Origin: Planctomycetota bacterium
GTDB lineage: Bacteria; Planctomycetota; UBA8742; UBA2392
Reading direction: 5' to 3'
Assembly: GCA_020638675.1 (NCBI GenBank)
Contig: JACKID010000001.1
Location: 1,984,001-2,048,000 of the forward strand
Length of the DNA: 64,000 nt
A program made the translations under genes and the position numbers. Each line of letters opens with the position of its first letter. The stretch's first letter is position 1. Shown here piece after piece: positions 17,662 through 26,079 of the stretch. The notes beneath the pieces are model-generated. The model made no database searches. It was not told where the DNA came from and was given only the letters and a program-made list of their open reading frames with translations.

Positions 17662-18596
17662 TAGCTGTACCTCCGCGACTCAAGCGACCACACGTTCAAC
17701 AGCACGAACAGCACCACGTAGCCGGCGAAGAACACCAGCCCGTTGGTGTTCACCACGCCGCGTTCAATCTCGCGGAAGTGCTCCAGCACCGAAATCTGCG
17801 CGAGCGCGGCGACCACAGCTTCGCCGGCCGGGCTGGACAGGCGGATCGCGTCGTCGGCCTTCTCGCCGCCGCCGACAAGGTGCGCCATCACGTTGACGAT
17901 AAAGCCGAACACCACGACGGTCACGCCGAGCATCTTGTCGCGGCCGACCACCGCCGCCAGAACGCCGAGCCCCACCAGCGGGACGCTGAACAGGTGGATC
18001 AGCGCGGCCTGCGGGTTCTCGCGTGCCATGTCGCTGATCATGCCGCGCATTTCGCCGACGCCGACAATGCCGAGGCAGATCAGCATCGCCATGAAGAACG
18101 CCAGCGCCTGGTTTTCGGTCAGCCCGCTGACGAACAGCCCGACGGCCACGAAGGCCGCGCCCAGCAGGAAGCAGGCAAGGTAGCCGCCGGCGACCGGGCC
18201 CCAGTCCGGTGAGCCAAGCTGGCTCAGCATCAGCGGAAAGGCGATCGTCGCAGCCAGCATGCAGCCGAGGAAGATCAGCCCTGCGAAGTACTTGCCCAGC
18301 GCGATCTTCCACGTGGGGATCGGCAGGGTCATCAGCAACTCGAACGTCGCCTGACGCCGGTCTTCAGACCAGAGGCGCATGCTTACGGCCGGGACTACTA
18401 CGGCCGCGACCCACGGGAAGATCCCGAAGAAAGTTCGCATCGAAAGCTCGCCGCGATCGAACCAGTCGCCGCCGCTTCCCAACGGGTCGAGCAGCACGCT
18501 CATCAGCATGATCACGACCACGAACGCGCCGATGATGCCGAAGCCCATCGGGGAGTCGAAGTAGCCCTTCAGCTCGCGAACAAAGATCGGCTTCAC
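17661..18596 (-). CDS. GldF-like ABC-2 permease
   Basis: 311 residues with six to seven transmembrane helices. It shows the ABC-2 permease plan: FVRELKGYFDSPMGF at the N-terminus, then SMRLWSEDRRQATFELLMTL, the coupling-helix motif, followed by PIPTWKIALGKYFAG. It is coupled to the ATPase gene upstream (1-base overlap) and to the GldG-like gene downstream. It forms the membrane channel or extractor of the Gld-like exporter. Confidence 0.9.
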   Translation of the reverse strand: MKPIFVRELKGYFDSPMGFGIIGAFVVVIMLMSVLLDPLGSGGDWFDRGELSMRTFFGIFPWVAAVVVPAVSMRLWSEDRRQATFELLMTLPIPTWKIALGKYFAGLIFLGCMLAATIAFPLMLSQLGSPDWGPVAGGYLACFLLGAAFVAVGLFVSGLTENQALAFFMAMLICLGIVGVGEMRGMISDMARENPQAALIHLFSVPLVGLGVLAAVVGRDKMLGVTVVVFGFIVNVMAHLVGGGEKADDAIRLSSPAGEAVVAALAQISVLEHFREIERGVVNTNGLVFFAGYVVLFVLLNVWSLESRRYS

Positions 18597-19951
18597 TACT
18601 CACCGTCCTTGTCTGGCAGGCGCGGCGAGAACTCGGTGTCGCTTGCCGTGCGCGTGTCCGTCTCGATGTTGTGGACCGTGCCGAAGTCATCACCATTGTC
18701 GTCGTCATCGGTCGGCAGGTCGGCGCGTGTTTCGGCGGCTTCCCACGCTGTTTCCGACGGCGACTTGTCGCCGTAGTGAGCGGACTCCGTCGGCTTGCCG
18801 GTCATACGCGTCGCGGCCGCCGTGGCGTCCGGGTCATCGGGAAGCTGCGCAGAGACGTCACCTTCCTCTTTAACCGGCTTGGTCGGCGCGATGATGGTGG
18901 ACATTTCCGTGATCGGCTTGGGCGCCGGCTTGTCGGCGGGCGGCTGCTTGCTTTCGCCGGGCAGCTCGGGCTCGGCTTCCTTCTTGCTCTCCGGCCCGGC
19001 GTCGAACGTGCCGCGCTTCAGGATCTGCAGGAATACCTGCTCGAGCGTCAGTCGCTCCGGCGAGAGCTCGGCCAGTTTCATGCCGCCCTTGAGCACCATG
19101 TCCGCGATACGCTCGCAGGCCGTATGGATCGCGCCGCTGCCGCCGCCGATGCGCAACTGGAAACGCCCGTAGCCGCTCGGCCCTTGCTGCATCTCGACGG
19201 TCTGCACGTTGTCGATGTTGCGAAGCGGCTCGGCCAGCTTGGCGTCCGCACCCTTCACCAGCAAGCGAACGGTCTGGATGTCGTTGTACTTCGACGAAAG
19301 CTCGTCCACCGTGCCGTCCGCGACCTTCTTGCCGCCGTTGATGATCACCAGGCGGTCGGCCACGGCCGTGGCTTCCTGCAGGATGTGCGTTGAGAAGATG
19401 ATGCAGCGGTTTTCGCGCAGGCGCTCGATCAGCTTGCGGATGCCGACGATCTGCATCGGGTCGAGCCCGGACGTCGGCTCGTCGAGGATCAGCACGTCGG
19501 GGTTGTGGATCAGCGCCTGTGCCAGCCCCGTGCGCTGCTTGAAGCCCTTCGACAGCTCCACAATCCGCGACTTCAGCTTGTTGCGCAGCCCGCAGTCGGA
19601 TACCACGCCGTCGAGCCGCTCCTTTAGCGTTCCGCCGCCGAGCCCGCGCGCCTGGCCCGCGAACAGCAGGTAGTCCTCGACCGTCATGTCGCCGTACAGC
19701 GGCGGTGTTTCCGGCAGATAGCCGATGCGCTTGCGTACTTCGAGCGGGTTTACGTGAACATCGAAGCCACCCACGCTGGCCGTGCCTTCGCTGGCGCTGA
19801 TGTAGGTGGTGAGAACTTTCATGGTGGTGGACTTGCCCGCGCCGTTCGGCCCGAGGAAGCCCAGCACTTCGCCCTTCTTGACGCTGAACGACACGTCATC
19901 GAGGGCTTTGAAGTCGCCGTAGTATTTTGTGATGCCCTTGACTTCAATCAT
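18596..19951 (-). CDS. GldA-like ABC transporter ATPase with acidic C-terminal tail
   Basis: 451 residues. The first 310 are a standard ABC-2 ATPase: Walker A GPNGAGKST (34-42), Q-loop region YLPETPPLYGDMT, signature LSKGFKQR, Walker B LILDEPTSGLD, and the switch His in STHILQEA. Ahead lies a tail of about 130 residues rich in Glu, Asp, Pro and Ser that is not part of the family and looks disordered; it could bind a regulator. It is the first gene of a five-gene minus-strand operon: ATPase, permease, GldG-like, DUF4340-parvulin, permease. A promoter must lie in 19952-20239, but no clear minus-strand boxes were found. Confidence 0.92.
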   Translation of the reverse strand: MIEVKGITKYYGDFKALDDVSFSVKKGEVLGFLGPNGAGKSTTMKVLTTYISASEGTASVGGFDVHVNPLEVRKRIGYLPETPPLYGDMTVEDYLLFAGQARGLGGGTLKERLDGVVSDCGLRNKLKSRIVELSKGFKQRTGLAQALIHNPDVLILDEPTSGLDPMQIVGIRKLIERLRENRCIIFSTHILQEATAVADRLVIINGGKKVADGTVDELSSKYNDIQTVRLLVKGADAKLAEPLRNIDNVQTVEMQQGPSGYGRFQLRIGGGSGAIHTACERIADMVLKGGMKLAELSPERLTLEQVFLQILKRGTFDAGPESKKEAEPELPGESKQPPADKPAPKPITEMSTIIAPTKPVKEEGDVSAQLPDDPDATAAATRMTGKPTESAHYGDKSPSETAWEAAETRADLPTDDDDNGDDFGTVHNIETDTRTASDTEFSPRLPDKDGE

Positions 19952-20174
19952 CGGCGCGAATCTAGCTCAGCACAGGGCAACTTCAACCGCACGCGGCCGC
20001 ACAAGGCGGCCGATTTTCGCTGCGACGGATTGGCCCACACTTCCATTACGTGTTGAGCGGCGCGCGCGTAACGTGAAACTGCCGGACGTTAGGCGTCAGT
20101 TGGAGACGAGGCCCTGCTGCCGAAGCAGCGTGCATGGCGGGCCGACCCGACGAAGCCTCAGCGAAGTCGGGGGC

Positions 20175-20202
20175 TTGACACACAGCCGTAGCAGGGTATT
20201 TC
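20175..20202 (+). promoter_or_regulatory. Candidate promoter of tRNA-Lys
   Basis: A perfect TTGACA (20175-20180) stands 16 bases before TATTTC (20197-20202), about 37 bases ahead of the mature tRNA. The -10 match is weak (3 of 6), but the position is right for a short tRNA leader. The remainder of 19952-20239 shows no gene. Confidence 0.45.
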
Positions 20203-20239
20203 TATGCCCCTTCGCGCGTGGGGAGACTCAGCGCGGAAT

Positions 20240-20322
<83 letters not shown>

Positions 20323-20360
20323 AGCGGCCTGCAGAGCGATTCTGCGGGCCGCTCTCTTTA
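20323..20360 (+). terminator. Terminator for tRNA-Lys supplied by the element
   Basis: A 13-bp stem with one wobble (AGCGGCCTGCAGA pairing with TCTGCGGGCCGCT) and a five-base loop is followed by CTCTTTA. It begins right after attL and replaces the host terminator, which now lies past attR. Confidence 0.75.
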
Positions 20361-20387
20361 CCCGTCAAGCCGTCCTGAAACTCACCG

Positions 20388-20420
20388 GTACACGATTCTG
20401 TACACGATTCCGTACGTTTC
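20388..20420 (+). repeat. Left cluster of GTACACGATTC repeats (candidate integrase arm sites)
   Basis: GTACACGATTC occurs at 20388-20398 and 20400-20410, followed by a shortened GTACGTTTC at 20412-20420. The same motif pair occurs at 32910-32931, near the other end of the element. Same-motif tandem repeats near both att sites are the expected form of tyrosine-integrase arm-binding sites; binding is inferred. Confidence 0.5.
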
Positions 20421-20468
20421 GCTCTTGGGTCAGCACGGTAGCTCACTGCCCATGCTTTGTAGGACGAA

Positions 20469-20933
20469 CTACTTCAGAACCAGCAGCCAAGTGAGGGCAA
20501 TCAGCAACAGCAGCGTCAGGTAGAACGGCAGTATTGAAAACGACCTCATGGCGTTCGCGAGGTTCTTAATCGCGTCACCCTTCGGGTGCACCGAGTAGAG
20601 GTCAGCAGCAAGCAGCGTCTGGTCATGCATCTTGTCGATGAACGCATTGTAGGCGCCGCGAAACCGCTGTTCCAAGTCGAGATAATAGGTGTCGAGCCCG
20701 AAGAAAAGGACTACGGGCAATAGCGCAAGGAACGCTAAGTTCGGCTTGCCTTTGTCGGCCACAACGACCAGCACAGCCGAGACCAGGGTAACGCAGAAGG
20801 CCTTGCACGAATTGCTGTTTGCGGCCATGCGTTGAATGACTGACTGCATCAGATTGACGTGAGCTTGCACAGCGGCTGAATTCTCGCCGTACGGCCGCTC
20901 TTCGGCATCGCCCTTCGATTCATCGGTAGTCAT
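20469..20933 (-). CDS. Three-TM protein coupled to ThsB-like genes (putative effector)
   Basis: 154 residues with three hydrophobic helices at about 44-60, 66-84 and 134-153. A short N-terminal helix carries VNLMQSVIQRMAANS, and DTYYLDLEQRFRGAYNAF follows the second helix. I recall similar small membrane proteins next to DUF1863 TIR-like genes in other bacteria (memory, not checked). No Macro, SIR2 or SLOG domain is present. The ATG at 20933 has an AGGA ribosome site and overlaps the end of the upstream TIR gene by 14 bp, so the two are translationally coupled. A membrane-disrupting effector triggered by a TIR-made signal is the most economical hypothesis. Confidence 0.8.
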   Translation of the reverse strand: MTTDESKGDAEERPYGENSAAVQAHVNLMQSVIQRMAANSNSCKAFCVTLVSAVLVVVADKGKPNLAFLALLPVVLFFGLDTYYLDLEQRFRGAYNAFIDKMHDQTLLAADLYSVHPKGDAIKNLANAMRSFSILPFYLTLLLLIALTWLLVLK

Positions 20934-21420
20934 TTCGAATCCTGATCGCTTCATCTACCCAGGTCGCCAAGTTGTCGCGAATGTAGGCGTACACTAAGGT
21001 ACTCGTGGTGTATGGCGGATCGTACACCCGAACGACATCGGACAACCGCACGGTGCCGTTCTTCAGCGTAAACGAGCCGAATGGATTCGAACCCTTTCTG
21101 GACTGAAGACCCAACGCGTCCTTCAAGCTGTGGATGTGAACACCCACGACACCCTTTCCCGAGTCCCACGCCCGGGCTATCTCGTAATCGATCCAAGGTC
21201 GCCCTGCGGTAGCGCTTCCGATCAGGACTACCACGCAAGACTTTCCGCTCATCTGCTCGTTGATCCACTTCTCTATCGCTGCCTTGCCGCCTCTCTTGAT
21301 GGCCTCCCAAGTGTTGCCCGATACCGGCTGGTTTCCTTCGACAAACCCCGCATTGCGCACTTGAGAAGTACGCCAACAATCGCCGTCAAAATGGAAACTG
21401 TAGAACACCTTTCTACCCAT
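20920..21420 (-). CDS. ThsB-like TIR-domain protein (DUF1863), copy 1
   Basis: 166 residues. It has the plan of Thoeris ThsB proteins (PF08937): the strand-loop KVFYSFHFDGDCWRTSQVRN at the start, SCVVVLIGSATAGRPWIDYEIARAW with the conserved Glu (E80) that is catalytic in related TIRs, and the GVHIHSLKD strand. Later it keeps RKGSNPF and VRVYDPP. Known ThsB proteins turn NAD into a cyclic or conjugated ADP-ribose signal after phage infection. A strong GGAGGGG ribosome site precedes the ATG. It sits between ThsB-like copy 2 (15 bp upstream) and the TM gene (overlapping downstream). Confidence 0.88.
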   Translation of the reverse strand: MGRKVFYSFHFDGDCWRTSQVRNAGFVEGNQPVSGNTWEAIKRGGKAAIEKWINEQMSGKSCVVVLIGSATAGRPWIDYEIARAWDSGKGVVGVHIHSLKDALGLQSRKGSNPFGSFTLKNGTVRLSDVVRVYDPPYTTSTLVYAYIRDNLATWVDEAIRIRNDYR

Positions 21421-21435
21421 CCGTACCCCTCCGCA

Positions 21436-21966
21436 TCACGCCCAAGCGCAGTCTGCAACCGCTTGCTCAATCCAATCCCCCAAGTTCTCGTATCCGCCAT
21501 CCTCTACCCAATCGAACATCGGAATGGCGTCCCGGTGTGCATTCCACAGCGACTTGGTAACCCACCGCTCGCCAAAAAATCCACCTTCGTCAATCTCGAC
21601 GTCCACAAACCTAAACGGATTCGCGCCCTTCCTGTCGCCCTTCCGCGTCTGCATGCATTTGACGTTGTGGATGTAAATGCCCAGGAGGGCGTTGCCTCGC
21701 TCAAATGTCCTCGCGATTTCGTACTGGACCCAAGGCCGACACGCGGTTTCTGCTCCGATCAGTACTGCCGTAACCGATGTTTCACGTAACCCACGGTTGA
21801 TTGCTGCGCGAATTCCTTTGTCGTCGTTTCGCTTTACGGCCTCACGCAGTCCACGGTCGTCGAAACCCGCATCCCCGCCAGACTGCGTGACCCAGCTGTT
21901 TCGAACCTGCCAAGCACGCGAAACGTCCCGCTCGTAGTGGAAGCTAAAAAACACCGGCTCGGCCAT
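21436..21966 (-). CDS. ThsB-like TIR-domain protein (DUF1863), copy 2
   Basis: 176 residues. This copy is closer to the classical ThsB sequence: PVFFSFHYERDVSRAWQVRN at the start, VTAVLIGAETACRPWVQYEIARTF with the conserved Glu (E83), GIYIHNVK, GANPFRF and a C-terminal PMFDWVEDGGYENLGDWI. The two copies are clearly diverged from each other, as in Thoeris systems that carry several ThsB sensors for different phages. The ATG at 21966 matches the usual ThsB N-terminus; an in-frame upstream start would add 17 unrelated residues. It is the first gene of the operon. Enzymatic activity is inferred from the family. Confidence 0.88.
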   Translation of the reverse strand: MAEPVFFSFHYERDVSRAWQVRNSWVTQSGGDAGFDDRGLREAVKRNDDKGIRAAINRGLRETSVTAVLIGAETACRPWVQYEIARTFERGNALLGIYIHNVKCMQTRKGDRKGANPFRFVDVEIDEGGFFGERWVTKSLWNAHRDAIPMFDWVEDGGYENLGDWIEQAVADCAWA

Positions 21967-22187
21967 AGCATCATCTCGCAGAGGCGATCTACTAAAGTCT
22001 ACCCAACTCTGCGACAAATGCGGATGTGTACAGGTTGTGGAATTGCCTCCAGATGCCAGGCCATCGTCACGACGATACGAAGTACTTCAACCTTCGCTCA
22101 TCGAACGACGTCGCGGACCAATGCGACACGATTTGGCCCTACTGACATACACGAGTCGCAGTCACGATAATTTTAGTGATCTTTAAT

Positions 22188-22215
22188 TTGACCGCGTTAC
22201 GTGTCGCGGTATAGC
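22188..22215 (+). promoter_or_regulatory. Candidate promoter of the capsid gene block
   Basis: TTGACC (5 of 6) and TATAGC (4 of 6) are separated by 16 bases in an AT-rich part of the gap between the TIR operon and the capsid gene. A small CCGCC/GGCGG hairpin and an AAAGGGTG ribosome site precede the capsid ATG. The rest of 21967-22291 holds no gene. Confidence 0.45.
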
Positions 22216-22291
22216 ATCCCAGTCCCCTCGGGTAGTCCAGACACTTCTCCATAAACCAAGAAATCCGCCGGTTGGCGGAAAGGGTGAACTT

Positions 22292-23275
22292 ATGGCTTCT
22301 ACGCCTGCCAATGCGGCAAACTTGACCCAAGAAGTGCTGTCAAAGTTCCTGCTCGAAGAGCTGGAGTACAAGCTCCAGATCGCCCGCATTTGGCCGTTCA
22401 TGGGCGTGGTCGGCGGCAAGCTGCGCTACGAGCGCACGGACCAACTCGAAACTGTTGCCAATATCGACAGCATGGCCCAGATCCTCGGCGACAACACGCC
22501 CGCGATCACCGACAAGACCGCCGACGCTGATACCAGCGTAACATTCACGGTGGGCGAGTTGGCTACAAGCTACCTGCTGGACTACACGGCCCAAGATCGC
22601 TTCCGTTACCAAAGTATCGACGCCGTTGAGTCCGTGCTGGCCTGCAAGCGCCTGATGTACATGTACTTCCGCAAGCTCGACCTGGACAACGGCAACACGC
22701 TCTCCGGCGACTTTGACTCCCTGTTTGACATCGCGAATGACGTGGCCCCAACAATGAGCGTCGGAGCCAACGTGGTCGACATGGGGAGCGCCTCACCAAG
22801 CCTCGCAAAATTGCAGGAGACCTACCACCTCGTCGTTGCCGGCGGAGCCGAAGCCAACTGCGTCATGTGTAACAGCCGTGCGAGCCGGGCGATCATCGCC
22901 GCCTACAACGCGGCCGGCATGCACCCGCAGCGCGTGGAGATGGAGTGGATCGACCCACTGACCGGCGGCAAGAAGCGCCAGTGGATGAACGCGATCAACG
23001 GCGCGCCGATCCTGATCAACGACATGATCGAGACGGACGAAGGCAACCTGACGCGCATCTACATGATGGTGGTGGGGGAAGTCTGCGACCGCCAGATTCA
23101 TGGGGTGACCGGGATTGTCCCCAAGGATCTCGAAAACAAGCTGTTCATCCGCCGCGAGGCCGCGGAACCCAGTGGTGCCACTAGTTCCCAGATGCGCGTG
23201 ACGTACACCTTCCCCGTGGCGACCGCTATGGGAACCGGCAGCGCCCTGGCGGTCCTCAAGAACGTAGTGGTGTAG
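22292..23275 (+). CDS. HK97-fold major capsid protein-like
   Basis: 327 residues, soluble, without signal peptide. The sequence order fits HK97-type capsid proteins: a helical N-arm (TQEVLSKFLLEELEYKLQ), a GKLRYERTDQL strand that in this group fixes E-loop entry, the long spine helix region (YQSIDAVESVLACKRLMYMY), and the C-terminal P/A-domain pattern NCVMCNSRASRAIIAAY ... INGAPILINDMIETD ... VVGEVCDRQIHGVTGI, i.e. the 'residue-lookup helix, inserted pocket, target site, gene-product pattern' typical of DUF-type phage capsid proteins. I rely on pattern recognition and cannot run a profile search. An encapsulin-like nanocompartment shell is the main alternative. It opens the plus-strand block of the element. 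Confidence 0.65.
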   Translation: MASTPANAANLTQEVLSKFLLEELEYKLQIARIWPFMGVVGGKLRYERTDQLETVANIDSMAQILGDNTPAITDKTADADTSVTFTVGELATSYLLDYTAQDRFRYQSIDAVESVLACKRLMYMYFRKLDLDNGNTLSGDFDSLFDIANDVAPTMSVGANVVDMGSASPSLAKLQETYHLVVAGGAEANCVMCNSRASRAIIAAYNAAGMHPQRVEMEWIDPLTGGKKRQWMNAINGAPILINDMIETDEGNLTRIYMMVVGEVCDRQIHGVTGIVPKDLENKLFIRREAAEPSGATSSQMRVTYTFPVATAMGTGSALAVLKNVVV

Positions 23276-23345
23276 GGTCTAGCTCTATTTCGAAACGGAA
23301 TTGCGCCTGACCCTTTTGCGCTACCTGGCAACGGAATCCCAAACC

Positions 23346-23744
23346 ATGCCCAACGACCGATCCAATCCAGTCATCGCCTTCCGCGACGGATTGGCAAAAC
23401 TGCCAACCCACATGGTCGAGCGCACAACGGCCGAGCACAACGGTATCGGGCGAAGCCCAGGCCGCAGCCTTGGCCAGATCTTCTCGGCCATGGACCGCGC
23501 GTTCGCCGAGGCTGAGTATGCAAGCTCGGCCTACGGACAGCCCGTGAAGGAAGCCGTTCCGACGCCCAACCTGATGCAAGTCTGGCGCGGCGAAGCGGCA
23601 ACCATGGGGGGCAGCGGACCAGTCATCAGAACGAACAAGTCCGGTTGCGGCTGCGGCGGCAAATCGAAGGGGACGCCGTTGCCGTCGGAAATGCAGGCGC
23701 GCATCCGCCAACGACTGGATGAGCTTGGCGCGGACATCCGCTAG
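23346..23744 (+). CDS. Small capsid-block protein of unknown function
   Basis: 132 residues; no family recognised. The N-terminal half is helical (FRDGLAKLPTHMVERTT, LGQIFSAMDRAFAEAEY) and the C-terminal part contains a short Cys/Gly cluster, SGCGCGGKSKG, that might bind metal. It lies between the capsid gene and the large 773-aa gene, so it may be a structural or scaffold-type accessory. The start is uncertain: ATG 23346 is preferred over a TTG at 23301, but neither has a strong ribosome site. Confidence 0.6.
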   Translation: MPNDRSNPVIAFRDGLAKLPTHMVERTTAEHNGIGRSPGRSLGQIFSAMDRAFAEAEYASSAYGQPVKEAVPTPNLMQVWRGEAATMGGSGPVIRTNKSGCGCGGKSKGTPLPSEMQARIRQRLDELGADIR

Positions 23745-23757
23745 CGAAAGGATCAGT

Positions 23758-26079
23758 ATGGCAGGCGGCGACGATCTGTCCGAGCCCTCAGGCGCCGGGA
23801 TTCCCGCCCGCCAGCGGGCCGATGAAAGGTATACTCTGCGAGGCGGGGGCCAATTGCAGGAGCCTGGGGATCAGGACGTGCTGCTAAAGGCCGAGCGCAG
23901 GGTTATTGACACCGTGCTTGCCACGGGCGAGAAGCGCATGGCGCTTCAGCCATTGGCGGAGCCCTCTCCCGAGCCTGGGCCCGACATTGTCATCACTCCC
24001 GCCGAGCCCTTCGGCGGTTTCGATTGGATCCGGCCGGTCCGCAAGGATCCCGTGCCACCGCCTGAAAACGAGTGCAAGTGTGAGCTCAATCTTTCCCCGG
24101 ACATCTCCGAAGGTGCATATAGCGGAACGTTTCGACTCGGCGGCGCCAAGACAAAGCGCGGACCGTACGTGATTTATTGCCCTTCCGGCGCATTCCAGTT
24201 CCGTCACGATACTGGTGGTCCCCACAACCCGTGGGTGAGTGTGCTTACCGGCGACATGACGTGTGGTGATGAAATCAGATTCAAGGCTCTAACCGACGTC
24301 ATCGGGACGCGAGAGGAGATCGTAGGGCGCTGGGGCGCTGTCGAGTGCAGGCAATTCGTAGGCTTCAAACCGGGCAAGCCGCAGCAGGCCGGCGTATGCG
24401 ATTGCGACGCATTTTGCGTCACAATCGACGAGAACTTCAACGTGGAACGCGCCACTGGCTGCACACTTGAACTGCCACAAGCCAACCCGAACGCCATCCC
24501 GCCAATTGGACCACTAGACGCTTGGGCGCCGATCGTCGTAAACACCGAAGGAGATCCCGCCGTAGACTGGTCTTGGACGGCGAAGTCCGACCAAGGTTAC
24601 GTTTCAATACTTCGTTTCACCCCGTTGGGAAAGCGCTTCAAGTGCGGAGAGCTTGACGTCTTCTTCGTGCAGCCAACTCAAGCGGCGTTAGACTCCCTCA
24701 GAAGGGGAGTAGCATGGGTAGATGACACTGTCACAGTTGATGTCTTTGGGGAATGTGCGAATATCCCAATAATTCTAACCCTTTCCCAGAGTGGAGGACG
24801 GGTAGAGCTGTTCTCCCGACCCGAGGTAATCAAATCTCTCGTTAGTGGACCGTGTGACAAGTACTCAGGGTCCGATTGTGATCGAGTTTTCGAGGGTAAG
24901 GCTCGCTATGCTTCCATTGAGAATGACGAAGGCATAGCAGACATGTGGAACGAGGGCTGCCTTCCGCAGCGGTACAGGGATACGATGCGTCGGCTCTGTG
25001 AGGTCGGCTGGTATTTCGCCACCAGAGGTGCGATGAGTGTGAACAAGTACTTTAGTCGCACTGGAGAGTACTTCCCCGGCCCCGACATCCCACCAGGCCC
25101 AACGATCGAAGGGTATGATTTTACGATTGATTTCTTCAACAAGATGGTGGAAGTTGCTGGCGCAAGTGACCTGAATCATATTGTCGCATCAGGGCTCGGC
25201 GCCGAAATTCCCCCCATCCGTGACGATACCGATGTTTGTGACGCGATGATGCGTGCTCTTGACGCATTAACAAAGTACCTGTTCAGAAGCAACCACAAGC
25301 ATGCCCTCCCGGGGGGCCGTACTACTGATGTGGGATTCGAGGACTTGGAAGATGTATTCAAGCACTCGGACCAGAGAGACTGCAAGAACTTAGCACATGC
25401 ACGTGATGCCACCGCACTATTGAATGTGAAGGCCCGAAACTGGCGTCTTCTGCACGGCGTAACAGGTGCAGACGATGTCTGGGTCGACAGCAAACTCAAC
25501 AGACTTTGGGCGGCAGTAAAGGACAACGCAATTTCTGTAGACGAGTGGTCTGGTTCTGCAATCAAGACAAACGATCTACACGAATCAGACTTCCTTAGCG
25601 CAGTCGGCAAGACCGAGCGACATGAGTCAGAAGACTACGCGCCTGACATAACCATTTTGTACGTGCATGGTTACGAACGGGAACTCGGTGTACCGCCGAT
25701 CGTGTCAATACAGTGGGGTTTTGGCAGGGAGACGATGATAGACATCGAGAGCCTGAAACGTGAAGGCAAGAAGTGTACAGGAGTCTTGGTCATATTGGGT
25801 TGCGCGTCAGCCGATATCGCTTCTTACTTTCCAAACACCAGCTGTCGCCTTCTACTAGCAGATGTCCTCGCTACGGCGGAGGGCCAGCAACTCCTTGACA
25901 CTCTAATCGACGTCATACTTGAAGCACGCGGAGACCCACACTTCTCATGGCAAGATCTGCTCTCTGACAAACGGTTGACCACGATACCCGGTACAACCAA
26001 TCGGAACTACTTTGATGACAAAGTTTCCGGAGGCAAGGGAGCATCGGAACCAATATGGCCGAGCAAGTGGACGAAGTAG
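23758..26079 (+). CDS. Large element protein with caspase/CHAT-like C-terminal His-Cys pair
   Basis: 773 residues; no family recognised over the whole length. The ATG at 23758 follows a GAAAGGA ribosome site. Residues 100-370 are Cys-rich and probably beta-sandwich; 370-560 are helical. Near the C-terminus ITILYVHGYE (H637) and VLVILGCASAD (C682) lie 45 residues apart with helix DIESLKRE between them, which is the order and spacing of the catalytic dyad in CHAT and other caspase-like proteases. No other protease evidence exists, so this is a hypothesis. GC content falls in the second half, suggesting a composite gene. The MORN gene overlaps its end by 25 bp. Confidence 0.6.
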   Translation: MAGGDDLSEPSGAGIPARQRADERYTLRGGGQLQEPGDQDVLLKAERRVIDTVLATGEKRMALQPLAEPSPEPGPDIVITPAEPFGGFDWIRPVRKDPVPPPENECKCELNLSPDISEGAYSGTFRLGGAKTKRGPYVIYCPSGAFQFRHDTGGPHNPWVSVLTGDMTCGDEIRFKALTDVIGTREEIVGRWGAVECRQFVGFKPGKPQQAGVCDCDAFCVTIDENFNVERATGCTLELPQANPNAIPPIGPLDAWAPIVVNTEGDPAVDWSWTAKSDQGYVSILRFTPLGKRFKCGELDVFFVQPTQAALDSLRRGVAWVDDTVTVDVFGECANIPIILTLSQSGGRVELFSRPEVIKSLVSGPCDKYSGSDCDRVFEGKARYASIENDEGIADMWNEGCLPQRYRDTMRRLCEVGWYFATRGAMSVNKYFSRTGEYFPGPDIPPGPTIEGYDFTIDFFNKMVEVAGASDLNHIVASGLGAEIPPIRDDTDVCDAMMRALDALTKYLFRSNHKHALPGGRTTDVGFEDLEDVFKHSDQRDCKNLAHARDATALLNVKARNWRLLHGVTGADDVWVDSKLNRLWAAVKDNAISVDEWSGSAIKTNDLHESDFLSAVGKTERHESEDYAPDITILYVHGYERELGVPPIVSIQWGFGRETMIDIESLKREGKKCTGVLVILGCASADIASYFPNTSCRLLLADVLATAEGQQLLDTLIDVILEARGDPHFSWQDLLSDKRLTTIPGTTNRNYFDDKVSGGKGASEPIWPSKWTK

